A stretch of DNA of 64,000 nucleotides from Ascidia mentula (Eukaryota > Chordata > Ascidiacea > Phlebobranchia > Ascidiidae), in assembly GCA_947561715.1 (NCBI GenBank), contig OX387203.1:2046001-2110000 (forward strand), given 5' to 3'. A program made the translations under genes and the position numbers. Below the pieces are notes generated by a model. It saw only the letters and a list, made by a program, of their open reading frames with translations. It had not been told where the DNA came from and made no database searches. This document shows positions 27,126 to 39,388 of the stretch, in pieces; position 1 is the stretch's first letter, and every line of letters starts with the position of its first letter.

Positions 27126-30100
27126 ATCACAGTACTACAATGCGCTCGCAATGCAAAGCACAGAGCGTGAAGCGCAGCTAAAGTGATTAATTCTTATACC
27201 ACGACCGACAAACCACAGGCTTTAGAACTGTAATGTAAATATCACGCATTGTGGACGATGGACAACAAAGTCATCATGGTGCCAGTATTTCCGTGTTCGA
27301 TATTTGGACCGATTGTGTACATAAACTACGTCATAGTCTGTTATGATTCTGTGAAGCTTTATCTGCTTTCTGTATGTGTCCGATTAAAATACCAACAGCG
27401 CACCTTTCCATTATCGCATGTCAAATGTATTTAAAGGTGTTCGAAATGTTAGACTACATACCTGCCTATAAACAAACTCACAAAAAACGGAATGACAAAC
27501 TTACACATAAGTTCATAGCTGACAAAATGACATTGGACAGGGTGTACAATAGGCCCAGAAGAAAAGTATATACTGTAGATTCTTATGACAATCAGCAAAG
27601 CGGCAGCCTTACACCGTTACGCCAGCGCATTTTCACATCCGTAGTAAGAAAAATACACAATGCAGTTTAAAATTCACCTCCGTGCTGTTCATTAAAACAG
27701 TCGCCCTGTGTTATCGTTGCAGGTCATTTACGGTGCCTTGTTTTTGCATCATTCTGACACGATTATAAGCCATAGTTAATGGCAATTAGGAAAGTCTATA
27801 ATGTGTCCATTCCAATGATGTTTTGCTAGGTAAACAATGCTTTCACTGTACCCTGAATATCTAACTGTCAGGTACACGACGTTCGACGTACTAACATTGC
27901 TGTCCAGCAATGAACAAGTCATGTATAACCTAAATGTCAACGAGCAATAACTCCACAACATCAACAAGCACAAAGCAATTTTTCAAACCACAATATTTTG
28001 CGAAAAAAACCCTGTACAATACAACGAAAACGCTCCATGCATTCAAACGTCAAGTAAGGCTTCCCGACTGTATTGTGACAGGTTTTTATGCACAACGCGA
28101 CTACGTTGAATTGAGAATTTCTTTTTTCTGTAGGCGCTGTCTGAGATGATGCCCACGCACTCCAGTTCATGAACTGATTTTTTAAGCTTACTGTAAATAT
28201 CCCACCTTTACTAAACGGAAGTTGAATATTTGTTGCGCTTTGATTTATGGTGGTGACCTGCAGTACTTCCCAGACAGCCTTTAAATGACCACGGTCACCC
28301 AATATGAATTCTTTTGACAAGAAATGTTTTTTTTTCTGGTGCGTAGTCCACCTTCTTAACTTTTTTATTCTGTTTATTTAAATTATAATATAAATTTAAT
28401 GAAATTCCCCGTCCGCATTCAGACATCGTGCGCATACGTCGGGTGCTGTATGGAGGTTGTCTTGAGCGCGCTCTAGCGCTTTTGTAGAACGAGTACCAAC
28501 TATGTGTTCAAAGTACTTTCAGTTTACTGTCTCGTGTGCGACAAAACACAGTGACCACAGAACACGACAATAAGCATTAAAACCTTTCTCTTATTACCAA
28601 AGACAAGTCTTTTGTGTCGAAATATCGAGTGAACTTTTGTGTCAGCTCATATGAAAACGCTGTCGTGTGGCATCGCATGACAATAGACGCGCGTGCAGAT
28701 AAGCACGAGGTCAATCAGGTGACCTTTTTGTCTCATGACAGTTTGTCAGTTCATCGCAATACATATTGATTGTTTGAAAGTACATCCGATTGGCTAATAC
28801 ACAAATATTTCAAGTGTAACAAGCGTTATTTATAACCACAAGCATCATTCGCCGAATTGCGACCAACAGCGTAGAACTTTAAAGAGAAATTGACATCAAT
28901 TTCCTATTTCTTCAGGGAAAATATTGCGGTATTTTTATACTCAATAACGCCTTTCGGCATGCATTTTTGCAGCGCTTTTTATGTACAAGCTCGTGCGAGA
29001 AGCCTTTTTCTAGCTTCTTTATTAATCCCTAGTACTTTCATGAAGCAGCATTCAGACGTTTGTTCTACACCTGTAATTCCATCATCATCAACACCAATAC
29101 TACTACTTAACAGCAATGTATGTTATAATTACTTTAATTGAGCAGAAGTAGTGGGAATACCAGGGTAATCAGACTGAAAATCCGCCGGAAAGTTGGCTTT
29201 ATTCCAATTAGGAAACGATCGACTGGTTTCACACGGTGTGACCAGGTTACTCGTGTTTTCTGCTGATCCAACTCATAACAAGTATTTGTCATATTCAGGA
29301 TATACAAATTTGTACGAGTTCGGACTGAGCTGCTTTCACATAGAACCTTGGAGACTGTCGGTTTTCCCAAGACTTGGCCCAGATTCGAAATGAGATTTTA
29401 TCAGTGTCCTTGTGAGTAAACAAATCTGCTGTTGCCAGACATTCTTTTCTGGAAATCATAGGGTGCATTCCCCTGCTGTACAAAACCCTTAGTTTTGAAA
29501 CAAACAACGACTGCCTATGCTGGGTATCCTGGACTCATATGGGGTCGCCAAACGACTGCACTCTTTCTCGTGGGGTAGATTATGTGTCGTTTGCTATGGC
29601 ACTAAATATGCTTAAGCGTGGCTTAATAAATAAATACAATAACACCAGCTAACGTAAAGTACAACAACACAGCGAGGTCTCGCTCGGCGACAAGCTTGTA
29701 ATAAAACAAATACATTTACAGCAGTAACCTTGATGAAGGTTAACAACCATCGGATGAGCGGTAGTACTTAAAACCGAAAGAGCACTAATGTAGTACGCGA
29801 TGGTACTTTGCTCAAACACAATTCGATAGAACAATAAAACAACCCGAGCACCACTACAATTCAAAACTCTGTTCTATTACAGAAAATGGGCGCAGGGCTA
29901 CGAGCATGCTTGTAGGTTGCTATGGTTCTGATGGTCGTAAATGGTGGGATTTGGTTGCCATGGGCATTGTAGGATGTTAGATTATTTTGGACCACAAGAT
30001 GGTGCGTAGGGTTTACCACTGCTCCAGTTCAAATACAATCAATAGTGGAAGTACCTTGTACGAATTCCAATGGTAAATTTCCGTTTTGGATTTCATGTTT

Positions 30101-30416
30101 TTATGTGTAAACAAAATATGGGGCAGGGAGTCCACGGTTAAAGCACAGTCTACATTCTAAAACTTAAGGAAAGGAAAACCCGAGGCAAATTCAACTTAAA
30201 AGGGCAGAGTAAGGTCAAGTACAGCACAAGGCAATTTCTTGGTACTTGTTACTCTGTAGCAATCAAAACAAAGAAAACAATGGGTTCGTATGCTTTAAAA
30301 CGACGGAGAAACCCAAATTAGGCGTTTCTATTTGTCCTGCTGATGACAGAATCACGTGACATATAAGAAGGCAATGACGTGCAGCCAGAATGGCGAGTTT
30401 CCATGGCTACAAGCAG
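27126..30416. other. Gene-poor region upstream of CYP4 gene E
   Basis: Several short open frames (for example 27374-27670 and 29134-29507) have no recognisable domain, no paired splice sites and no similarity to other parts of the window. Pieces ending in TAAATAAATA near 24455 and 29630 may be SINE tails. Confidence 0.5.
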
Positions 30417-33400
30417 TCAAGCGGATCGACCATATATGGAAGAGGAATTAGGCTTGTAACGTTTCTTCACATCCAGCATCAGATGAGTCCAGATCAATTC
30501 CTTTAGCTGTAAATTTCGACAAACAGAATTATGCACAGTAAGTTACATGTTCGTTGTTCACTGCGGTAAAGGACTTGTCTGAGAATAACAAAAATAATCA
30601 CAACATTACAAGCATACGTCTATAATAAGTATCAACGAATCTTATTGCTTTCAGATTTAGTCTGAAATCATTGGGATTTCACAGTATTACTGCTACATAA
30701 AGTAAAGATATCACTTTGTTATTAAAACTTCTTTTACAAGAAAAAAGCTGCACTGATGAGACCTTTTAGGTCGAAACAGTGGCCATCTGTCTGCAGCTTA
30801 TACACAATTCATATTATTGGCTCCACATTGCTTATCATAAGAAAAAAAATGTTTGATTAATAAAAAGATATCTTGACATGTAATACAATAATCCTTTTTT
30901 TTAATAAACAGCACTATTTTAAAATGCAACGCTAGTATAGTCAGGAAGACGAGCATTTTTATACTCTTGTTTAGTTTAGTTTTAGGTAATTACTGGCAAA
31001 TGCTTTCATGTTTTTAACATTACTGAAGCTAACATTTGTTCATTGATTGTTTAACTCGCCACTTCTTGCAATGAATGGAGTGTTTCACTTTGACCAGAAG
31101 ATTCCTCCTTACTGACGGATCATTAATGTTTTCGCGTAAGCATTGGAATCGGTCCATGATCTGCAACATGAATAAACAGGTTTATATATTGCTTGGATGT
31201 ATATGTTAACATTAGCAGTTTACAATATATTTTTTGTAATTTTATACACTTTCTCACCAGGAATAAAGCATCCTCTACTCTGTCGTCGGTAGAGTCGGTT
31301 ATTTTTATGGTGTCCAAGATTAAACGAATAACATTCTAAACACAAAAATCATGATTCGTTACAAATTCTGATCACAAAATGGTTGACCCATAACGCAGAA
31401 AACATGACATATTTTATTTATTTGACTTATTCAGTAATAACTTGTGCCATGAAGTGCTGGCATTGCTACCAAACACAAGTAAAACATATTAATCATGACA
31501 CTATTTTGAAGTGTAAAAAGGGCAATTGAGATAACGTAACACACAACATTGTGGTGATAAATGAAAAATTTATTATCATCACAATATCTCAAAAAATGTT
31601 TCCGAATGTTAAGAAAACTTATTTTGAAATTTAGAGCAAAACTTTGTGAACAATTCCTTACATTTAGGGTATTTTGCTCAACAGATTTCCTTTTTCTTGA
31701 CTTTCCTCTTTGCAGAAGTTCATTTGCAGTGCAGTTGGCGGCCTCTGGTGGTTCCTGGGCACAAATAACAACAAAAAATCACAATATAACAAAATAAACA
31801 GCAAACAGTTACTGAAAGGTACCACAAAGTGGAAATTTTTCAGTCTCCCAATTTAATAGCCGGTCCAGTACCACAGTCACCAGGTGCACTGATGAGACCT
31901 TATAGGTTGGGACAGTGTGTACTACAATCTACAGTTCTCAAGCATTTTATTCTTTGAAGAAAAGTAATTTCATAATTTTATATTTCATAAAATTATTATA
32001 CTTCATTTCATAACAATGAAGAATTTTATTTAAAACCAAGCCAAAAAGTACTGAATATGCACAAAAAATGTAATCATACACTACACAAATATTATGTAAA
32101 CGTACTTGTTTGATTTCCGGATATCTTACATACAAATTTCTACGAAAATCTTCAGTAACGACACGAAAGTCTGGAGGCATGTCGCTCCGAGATACTTCTG
32201 ACACTTCAGGTAAGGCCTGAAAAAGCAATAATTCCTGTATATTTATGAGAAACTAAAAAAATGCGACTAACAAGCCCTATCCTGGCTCTGTCTCTGACAT
32301 GATAAGATATGACAATGATAAACTGTACATTGAATAACCATTAATAAACAAAAAAAAAGTATTTAATTTATTATGTTACCTGTGTCGGGGCATGTAGTGG
32401 AGTGTTGGAAGTAACTTGTACCACAGTTATGTCACCATCATTATCCACTTCTCGTTTCTTTCTGCAAATAAAAGCAAGATGTTGCAGCAATTTGTATACA
32501 CACAGAAAACACAATTGGATGAGTCACATTTTGTGTAAGTTTTTGGGACAATCATTTAGGTTTCAGTAATATTCTGGTATATTTTTTTCTGTAGTTAATC
32601 CAAATATTCGTGAATTCATATTAATTGCATACACCAGGATGGTCCAAACGTGGTAAATAGTTTCTTCCAACATACAGAGCACTTTAGAATAATTTCCAGT
32701 TAATAATGTTTTTAAAATATTTTTAAGATTGTTTTATGTTGAACGTTTTTGTTGTGTTTGGGAGAAGTTTTTAAGGAGTTAACTTATTTGTAGGCGGCAT
32801 TTGCAGTCCATTTATGTGCTGATACAGTATTACAGTTCCTTATCTTAATAAAGCAGGACCATTCTGTTACACACCACAAAACTTTTGCGTGGTTAAAGTT
32901 AACATTTACAACCACATATTTTGCATGTTCGTAAAAAAAATACCTTTTCCTTGTTGGTTCTGTAACAACGGGGGTGGAAACAACAGATGGAAGAGTTTGT
33001 ATATTCGGAACGAGTTTGGGATCAACTTTTCCGTGGAGACGAGTTTGTTCAAGTTGAAGTCTCTGCAGCTGTTGGTGTTGTTGACGAAGTTGCTCAACCT
33101 TTAAAAGTCCAACGTTTAGACTGAGGCATTTTAATAAAACATTGTTGAATTCTACACAACCCTTGTTATCAGTATATATAATAATAGTAGCACTTGGTAT
33201 TATACCTCTGCCATCATTATTTCACAGTTTAGCTTTTCCTGGGTAACCATTCCTGGATTGATTCTACAAATAAAGCAGACACAATGTTAGCATTTGTCTA
33301 TGAAATAATTTTAAAGTGAGCCATTGAATGTAAAATTTCAGGGTTACTATAAGTTTGCAAGCAGATAAATATTATAAAAAAATTCCATTGTGGCCAACAT

Positions 33401-35798
33401 ACCTGTGGACAGTGGTTGCTTGCTTTTTGGCAGCAGATGTCTGTAAAGCAGGAAGTATACATACAAATTTTTAATACACAAAGAATGAAGTCAGCACAAT
33501 TGTAGAGGATCACACAGGGTGTAAACAACCCATCTTTATGAACAAACGATAATGCAAAAACCATATCTATATGAATATGCAAAAACAGTTATGCAAAGTT
33601 TGTGATAAACGCACCTTATTTTGCTTGTTTCCACCATCAGGACTAAAATAAAATCAAAATTGTCAACTTCAAAAGTATAAAAAATATCTATATAAGTTAT
33701 TTTATTTGCAATTACAAAAGGTGAAACTTGGAAGTTTAACTTACGTTTGGAAATATTATTACACGAAAGTATAATTTTACAAACATAACAGAACTTGGAT
33801 AAACAGAGAGAGCAAAGTTTTACCTGTAATCATCGTCATCCTCCCAGTTCTGTAAAAAACAATCACATTTAAAACACTTAGAACAAAAAATGCATTTAAA
33901 TATCAGTTAAACCTTCAATTTTTACAAGTTTGAAGTTATATATGCTAATATGTTGTCCATACCTTTTCTGAGTTAGCATTTGGATTGTGAGAATCTGAAA
34001 TAGAAAAAAACAGGGAAAACATGCAATAAATAAGATCGTGTCAGTGAAGCATGTCATTAGTTACAATAATTTTTGGCACAAATAAACACCTAACATATTA
34101 AACACCTTTAATGTAACAACACCTTGATGCAAATACACTTAAAGACATGTATTTATGCAATATCAACATGTACAGTTCTTGTTATTCAGTAAGGATACTT
34201 ACTGTTATTAACAGGTTGCAGCAGATTATATTTCCCCCTAGAGATCTGAAAATAGAGTATTCCATGAGAACATAAAGTGGAACCATATTACATCTTATGG
34301 CTAATTTCTGCAATGCGCCGTACCAGTCTAAGTATAAGCTTGTGCAAGCCCGTGCCAATGAAGTTTTTAAAAGCTAAAAGCAGTAAATACCTACCAGAGC
34401 TAATCTGTTCTCCACGCCCCCGAATGGCTTGGTGACCTATAGTTTCAAAAGTCCTGGACTAAATCACACTTACTTTGCCATCATCAGTTGAGACTTGAGT
34501 AGAAACTGATTGCTGACAAAAGGCATTGCACATAGAAACAACCTCAGGTAGCTCAAGATATGCGGCAGTCATCCATACAGGCATTACTGTTTGTTGTTCT
34601 ATTTTCAGTTCACCAATGTAAAAGTAATCCAACAATTTCTGAAAAAATGCAGATTTCCAGCTTTATTTTGCTAAATTTGGACACATTTACAAAAAAATTA
34701 TGTGAAACACTTCTGCATTTGCTAAAAGTTTAGACATCATTTGCAAATATACACATGTATACATCACACAAAATCATCTTGCATATACATTACTAACTGA
34801 TATTTTGTTAATGTTGTCAACACAACTATACACTTACATAAAGGCCCATATTTACACAGGTGTAACATACCTCAAAGCCAACAGGACTGACTCCCTGAAT
34901 TTCTATTTCAATATCTTGACTGTTGCTGTTGTGACCGATTGCGTCCTGCAATAATCAACCAAACATGCGTCAAAGTGTCAGTTGTAGGTGAACACAGCAA
35001 TAATCTTTCAATTTTATAGAAAAGTTTTAAACTGGACCTTTTTACTTGAAAGTGAGTCGATATAAATTATGCCTTCTTTTATATTAAACATTATAAAAAT
35101 TATGTAGCTCACCAATATCAAGGCATCAAGCTTTGTGCTGTTAGCTGACAACACACACTTGTGTGCAAGAAATCGCTTGTCGGAAACACACACACAAACA
35201 TCACAGTGCTTTCCAGAATCACGTTGCTGTGATAGATTTGCTGCCTGCAATAATATTTATGGATTTAAATAGCACACCTGGGCAACCAAAATAAAAAATT
35301 ATATGTTATGTTTTCAGCAGATGTTAAGTGCATCCATTTGTAGTTTTTTGTACCAGTAATGTATTATTTTGTTGCACATGTCAATGATATAAGTTATGAA
35401 GAAATGTGTGTAAGGTTTTATAAAATTTTTTCCTGAGCATACTCTAGATTGAAAAGTTTGTAATTTGTGTGGAGAATTCTTTGAGGGAATTTTGTGCAGA
35501 TAATGAGTCAACTACACCACAATATTTGTATATTTATGTAGCTTTTTTTTAAACTTTACAGCATGGTTAAAATGTAGGCAAGGATATAGACTGCCAGATT
35601 GGAAAAATTACACTTTTGCAAAAATTTACCAATAATCTGCATAATATTAATTAGCTGACACACAACAAACAAACTTTCCAATCTGGATAGGCTACAAGTA
35701 AGAACAACAACAGTAATCAAAATTGTAATAATAATATTTAAGCTATCTCATCTCACCAGTTTTGCAGCATGATCAACATCGACTTTATTTAATGGCAT
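30417..35798 (-). CDS. BTB/POZ-domain protein with coiled coil (17 exons, 431 aa)
   Basis: Exons 5' to 3': 35757-35798, 35113-35244, 34871-34945, 34474-34638, 34203-34245, 33963-33994, 33824-33849, 33615-33642, 33403-33440, 33206-33263, 32944-33098, 32380-32461, 32106-32216, 31662-31754, 31258-31335, 31113-31160, 30417-30506; total 1296 nt. Residues about 1-138 read as a BTB/POZ domain: CDVCVCVSDKRFLAHKCVLS, then LDYFYIGEL and AAYLELPEVV. BTB domains dimerise and recruit co-repressors or Cullin-3. Further on are an acidic NWEDDDDY, a Gln/Leu-rich coiled coil around residues 214-232 and a basic cluster GKSRKRKS fitting a nuclear signal. No zinc finger, Kelch or BACK repeat was seen. The C-terminal helical part (DTIKITDSTDDRVEDALFL to LMLDVKKRYKP) was not recognised. 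Without splicing at 31113, exon 16 would run to a stop at 31029-31031 and give 429 residues. Introns carry hammerhead copies (last intron and intron 13) and a MITE (intron 1). Confidence 0.82.
30745..30799 (+). ncRNA. Type I hammerhead ribozyme (intact core)
   Basis: All invariant parts are present. Stem I: 30745-30752 (AAGCTGCA) pairs perfectly with 30792-30799 (TGCAGCTT). Core CTGATGA at 30753-30759. Stem II: GACCT (30760-30764) with AGGTC (30768-30772), loop TTT. GAA at 30773-30775. Stem III: ACAG (30776-30779) with CTGT (30787-30790), 7-nt loop. The cleavage triplet is GTC, with scission expected after 30791. It lies antisense within the last intron of the BTB gene. Known: type I hammerheads occur in animal retrozymes and Penelope-like retroelements. 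Confidence 0.88.
30747..30838 (+). mobile_element. Hammerhead mini-element, intact-ribozyme copy
   Basis: A 92-bp insertion consisting of the hammerhead plus a short 3' tail with TTGGCTCCA. It is flanked by a 9-bp direct repeat AAGAAAAAA at 30738-30746 and 30839-30847, which fits a target-site duplication, though the A-rich repeat is low in complexity. The tail also follows the copies at 18706 and 41207. Confidence 0.7.
31885..31940 (+). ncRNA. Decayed hammerhead copy in BTB gene intron 13
   Basis: TGCA then CTGATGA (31889-31895) and GACCT-TAT-AGGT are kept. The GAA element and stem III have diverged and no tail was seen. Unlikely to cleave. Confidence 0.6.
35594..35686. mobile_element. Short MITE with CCAGATTGGAAA ends in BTB intron 1
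   Basis: A 93-bp unit with perfect 12-bp terminal inverted repeats (35594-35605 and 35675-35686). Its sub-terminal sequence GGAAAGTTTGTTTG also occurs in the larger copy at 35923. Confidence 0.7.
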
Positions 35799-36971
35799 AA
35801 TTTATTTAAAGCTTTGTTGGATAAAATCAGTTTTACACAGAAGCCATTTCCCTAAATATTAACACGAGGTAACTCTGAAAGAAAATAGGATACCAATGTT
35901 ATTAGAGAGACAGACACATACACCAGATCGGAAAGTTTGTTTTATGCGCGGAGGATTTTGTTTCAGCGATTATGCGCGGAGGATTTTGTTTCAGCGATCG
36001 TTAATTGCGCGGACGATCGCAACCTTTTTTTGTACATTAGCTAATTAATATTGCTCGGATTATCGGTAAATTTTCGCAAAAGTGTGGATATTTCCTCCGC
36101 GCGCGACATTTTTTTTCAATCTGGCACATACATGGGGTTAAAAACTATTTATATACAATCCACACAATATTAGAAAATTAACCAGAAGTTAACCCAATAG
36201 CCTGTACTAAACTTTTTCTGCAATAACAGTTATCAAACATGTAATTGAGTACAGTGATCATAAAAACAGCCAAAATTGCTGCGGTACAGCCCAAGACAAA
36301 AACTGCCAAGGTTTAGAAATTTGAGGAATTTTGGACGAAAAACGGCCAATCTGGCAACCCTGGTTTAAGTGTAATAAGACGGTACAAGTGTGAGTGTTTA
36401 GTAGTAAAACCTGTTCTAGATTAAAAGTTTTTTAATTATTTTAATAGTTTTATTCTTTCCAAAGTCCAAGGACCCATTCAAATCAAAATTTACTTCCAAC
36501 GCCAGGTGTTCCGTATATTTATTATTTATAATTTCACGTAGTCGATAGGAGTTTCAAAAAGCAATTATTTTATAGATGAGATGTATTCGGATGCACGTTT
36601 CAGTAGATAACAGGTGTCAGTTAAAGAAAAATACATGCAATTGTAACTTAAACGTTTCAAAAAACAGATTCATTAAAAAAGATTCATCAAAAAAAAAATT
36701 AAAAAATTAAATTCGAAAACACCTTGACAAATTGTAAGTTCGGCTTCAATCGGACCAAGAACGTTACTAGACTGAATTTAACATTAAATGGAATCTGTTT
36801 GAAGTATTGTACTGATATTATAAAAAAATGCAAAGCCTAATTACCCATAAAATTGATGTGTTGCCACTGTGCGCGACGGCACAAGCCTGCCAGTTCTGTT
36901 GTCGTATGTGACTTAGTCAGATCTTTCGTTGGTGAAGGCCGCCTTACGTGTTATGATTCCTTGCGTACCAG
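35799..36971. other. Upstream region of the BTB gene
   Basis: Contains the 35923-36124 MITE and A+T-rich DNA. No exon recognised. Confidence 0.5.
35923..36124. mobile_element. Longer MITE of the CCAGATYGGAAA family, upstream of BTB gene
   Basis: A 202-bp unit with ends CCAGATCGGAAA and, on the other strand, CCAGATTGAAAA. Inside is a perfect 28-bp tandem duplication (35943-35970, 35971-35998) and G+C-rich GCGCGG motifs. It lies about 125 bp upstream of the BTB start codon and may affect that promoter. A lone end-like motif occurs at 37816. Confidence 0.62.
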
Positions 36972-37172
36972 TGGTATCTTGGCCACAATATTCCCGCTGA
37001 CCTTCGAGCTTCTGCACTACAGTCGGTAGAACAATTGGTCGGTAAGCTCAACTTAATTTTTTCATATCTCGCCCCCCAGTTGTATGAAAAAGTGGATTCC
37101 CTCCAGGTTGGTTTGCCTAGGGCTATGGTCATTACGCTTAAAGAAAGGGGGACAGTCCCATTTTCTGTGTAG
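36972..37172 (+). CDS. Possible C-terminal exon of an unidentified protein
   Basis: After a plausible acceptor (gcgtaccag) an open frame of 66 codons runs to TAG at 37170-37172. It begins WYLGHNIPADLRASALQ and ends LKERGTVPFSV. Its composition is protein-like (leucine- and valine-rich amphipathic stretches), unlike the surrounding A+T-rich DNA, and the stop is followed by A+T-rich sequence with an AATAAA at 37761. The family was not recognised and no matching upstream exon with a start codon was found between here and the BTB gene. It could be a terminal exon, a processed fragment or a chance frame. Confidence 0.3.
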   Translation, partial: WYLGHNIPADLRASALQSVEQLVGKLNLIFSYLAPQLYEKVDSLQVGLPRAMVITLKERGTVPFSV

Positions 37173-39388
37173 TTTGCGCTGCAGAAAAATTTAAATCCCC
37201 AAAGCGGTCATGCAAATTGCTTGTTGATGACAGCAGTTTGGAACGTAAACTTTTCAGGAAATGTGCTCCGTTGTACCGTATCCGTTGTCAGAGAAACAAT
37301 CACCAGAGTTTGATGTGTTGTTATATGTTCCAGATTGCCCTAAACTGCAGAAAAAATAGTTGTTTTCGTGAATTTTACTTCACAAACGTGGCGTTTAATT
37401 ACCGGTTACGAACGTTAAGAATCACGTGACTATCGAAATGTGAGTTTACAGGAAGCCCGAAGGCTGGTTTATGAACGCACAAAGAATTTGCTAATTGCCA
37501 CAATTTATTGAAGATAATTCCAAAGTTATTGATTCGTTTTAGTCGCGGATTCTTTTTATGAAACTATCAAGTCTTGTGTATTTTGCTGACTATGGCGTAG
37601 ATTGAATTGAATTTTTAAAAAAAAAAAGAAACGCTAAGCAACCCGTAGGTATATATGAGAAATGCTTTTAACAGTATTTAATATACATTTTAAATTAGTG
37701 TAAGTTTGTCCATGCTTTAGGGCAAGGTGGAGCACTACGTGTCTTATTAGTGTTTAACTAAATAAAACGTTCCAGCACCACGTGGATTTATTGCTAGTTT
37801 TTCAAAACACTTTTACCAGATCGGAAAACACTTGACCCAAATCATGGAACGGTTTCTTTGATCCCATTACGTACTCGCTGTCATACACAACTCAAATATT
37901 TATTGTGTAAAAATTCTAAACGCTTTTTTTTTTTTTGACAAACACAACAAACTGTATCTTGGAAAAGAATTGAATGTTGCTTCAAATTTTAGAAGTAACA
38001 ATTTCGAACTAGCGGCACTCCTCATTTGGGACGGGTATTCCCCGTTCTTAGGACTTCCGCTTTTCGAAAAACGCCTTCCTTCTATTTTTGGATGCAATAA
38101 CAACAACAATTTAAAATAGACTGATTTTCGAGCATAAAATTAACGTACTGTATTTTTTCGATGTTTCGTTTACCATACGGCCAGATGTCGCAAGAATACA
38201 GAAAGTTTTATGCCGGAAGATCAGTCTATTTTAAATTGCAATATGCCTGGCAGTAATAGTAGTGCAATAACTACAGTTTAGCGTTTTTGTTTAGGAAAAG
38301 AAGTGATTTTCTCAACTAGGTGCCTCATAAAACAAATTGCCGACAGAAGCATGATGAAATTAGCGCCAGCCACGCGTAAAGGTCGTGCGAGCGATAATCA
38401 AAGAACTTTTGCAATGTTGTCACGTTTCGGAAATAGATTCCGTTGTGTGATGCAACAAGTTTTTTCAAGGAAACACCGCGATTTTCTTTATTCGATTTAC
38501 ATTTAAGGACCAGTTTTTATAGCCTTTTTCGGCATCACTTTGTTTTTTTTTCAATGTTTTATTCAACAGACTTGCAAACCCAATTGTAAAATATTCACAG
38601 TAGTTTTTTTGTCATGTTATAGTAATGCAATTTTAAAGTAAAGTATCGTTGGCCGGCAGAATTCAGACTATGAACAACAGCTATACTCCAAACGCTGCAC
38701 GCTGAATTGCAGAGGCGTACAGCGTGACATATCACGAACAGGCTTCCGGATAGCTCACGGCCAAAGAGGGAGAAGACTGGCAATCATTTTATTATCAAGC
38801 CTCGTTGTTATTCAGCTGAATCAAATGGCCAACGGTGACTTACAGATGGTACCTTAGCCCAAGGCGCTTTTGCGATAGCTCGAAAAAAATTAAATTCGAA
38901 GAACGCAGCACAAGGCTGTTTTGTAACGACATTTTTTGTCTATTACGTCATAATCAGAGTTAATGAGGGCGCCGCAATTTGTCGTGGTTACAACAGCTGA
39001 GAAAGGATTAGCGTCAAATTGTCGCAACAACACGCATTTCTGCGCTTCCTTAGCTTCGTGAACAGATATTTCTCGTTGTTTAAACAGGATGTCGTGTTCG
39101 GGGATGAATGTTTGGTTGCAGAAGCTGAGAGATGTCGCGCATTTGTTTAAGTTGACTGATATCGCGGAAAGAACGTTTTTAAATCATAAACATAACGAAA
39201 AGTTTGGTGGATTTGCTTTATATGCTTGACTATACATAACCTAACCTTTCATTTTTAGTGCACATAGCAGTAAACATTATTTTCAATATTTCTTGATATT
39301 TTGCATGTTGTACCTGAATAATGCAAACCAAATTATCTGTTTGTTTTTTTTTGTTAATTTTTACAGACCAGTGTTTTTCACAATTGAA
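37173..39388. other. Intergenic before the globin gene
   Basis: Holds the 38107-38238 inverted repeat. A 46-codon ATG frame at 39089-39229 is unassigned. Nothing else supported. Confidence 0.5.
38107..38238. repeat. Inverted-repeat element with 19-bp perfect ends
   Basis: A perfect 19-bp inverted repeat (38107-38125 and 38220-38238, built around TTAAAATAGACTGAT) encloses about 94 bp. It looks like a small MITE; no target duplication was recognised. Confidence 0.6.

Noticed and set aside
27374-27670. 98-codon plus-strand frame
   Set aside because: Unconvincing composition, and no flanking exons or similarity.
39089-39229. 46-codon ATG frame upstream of globin
   Set aside because: Could be a small exon, but there is no independent support.
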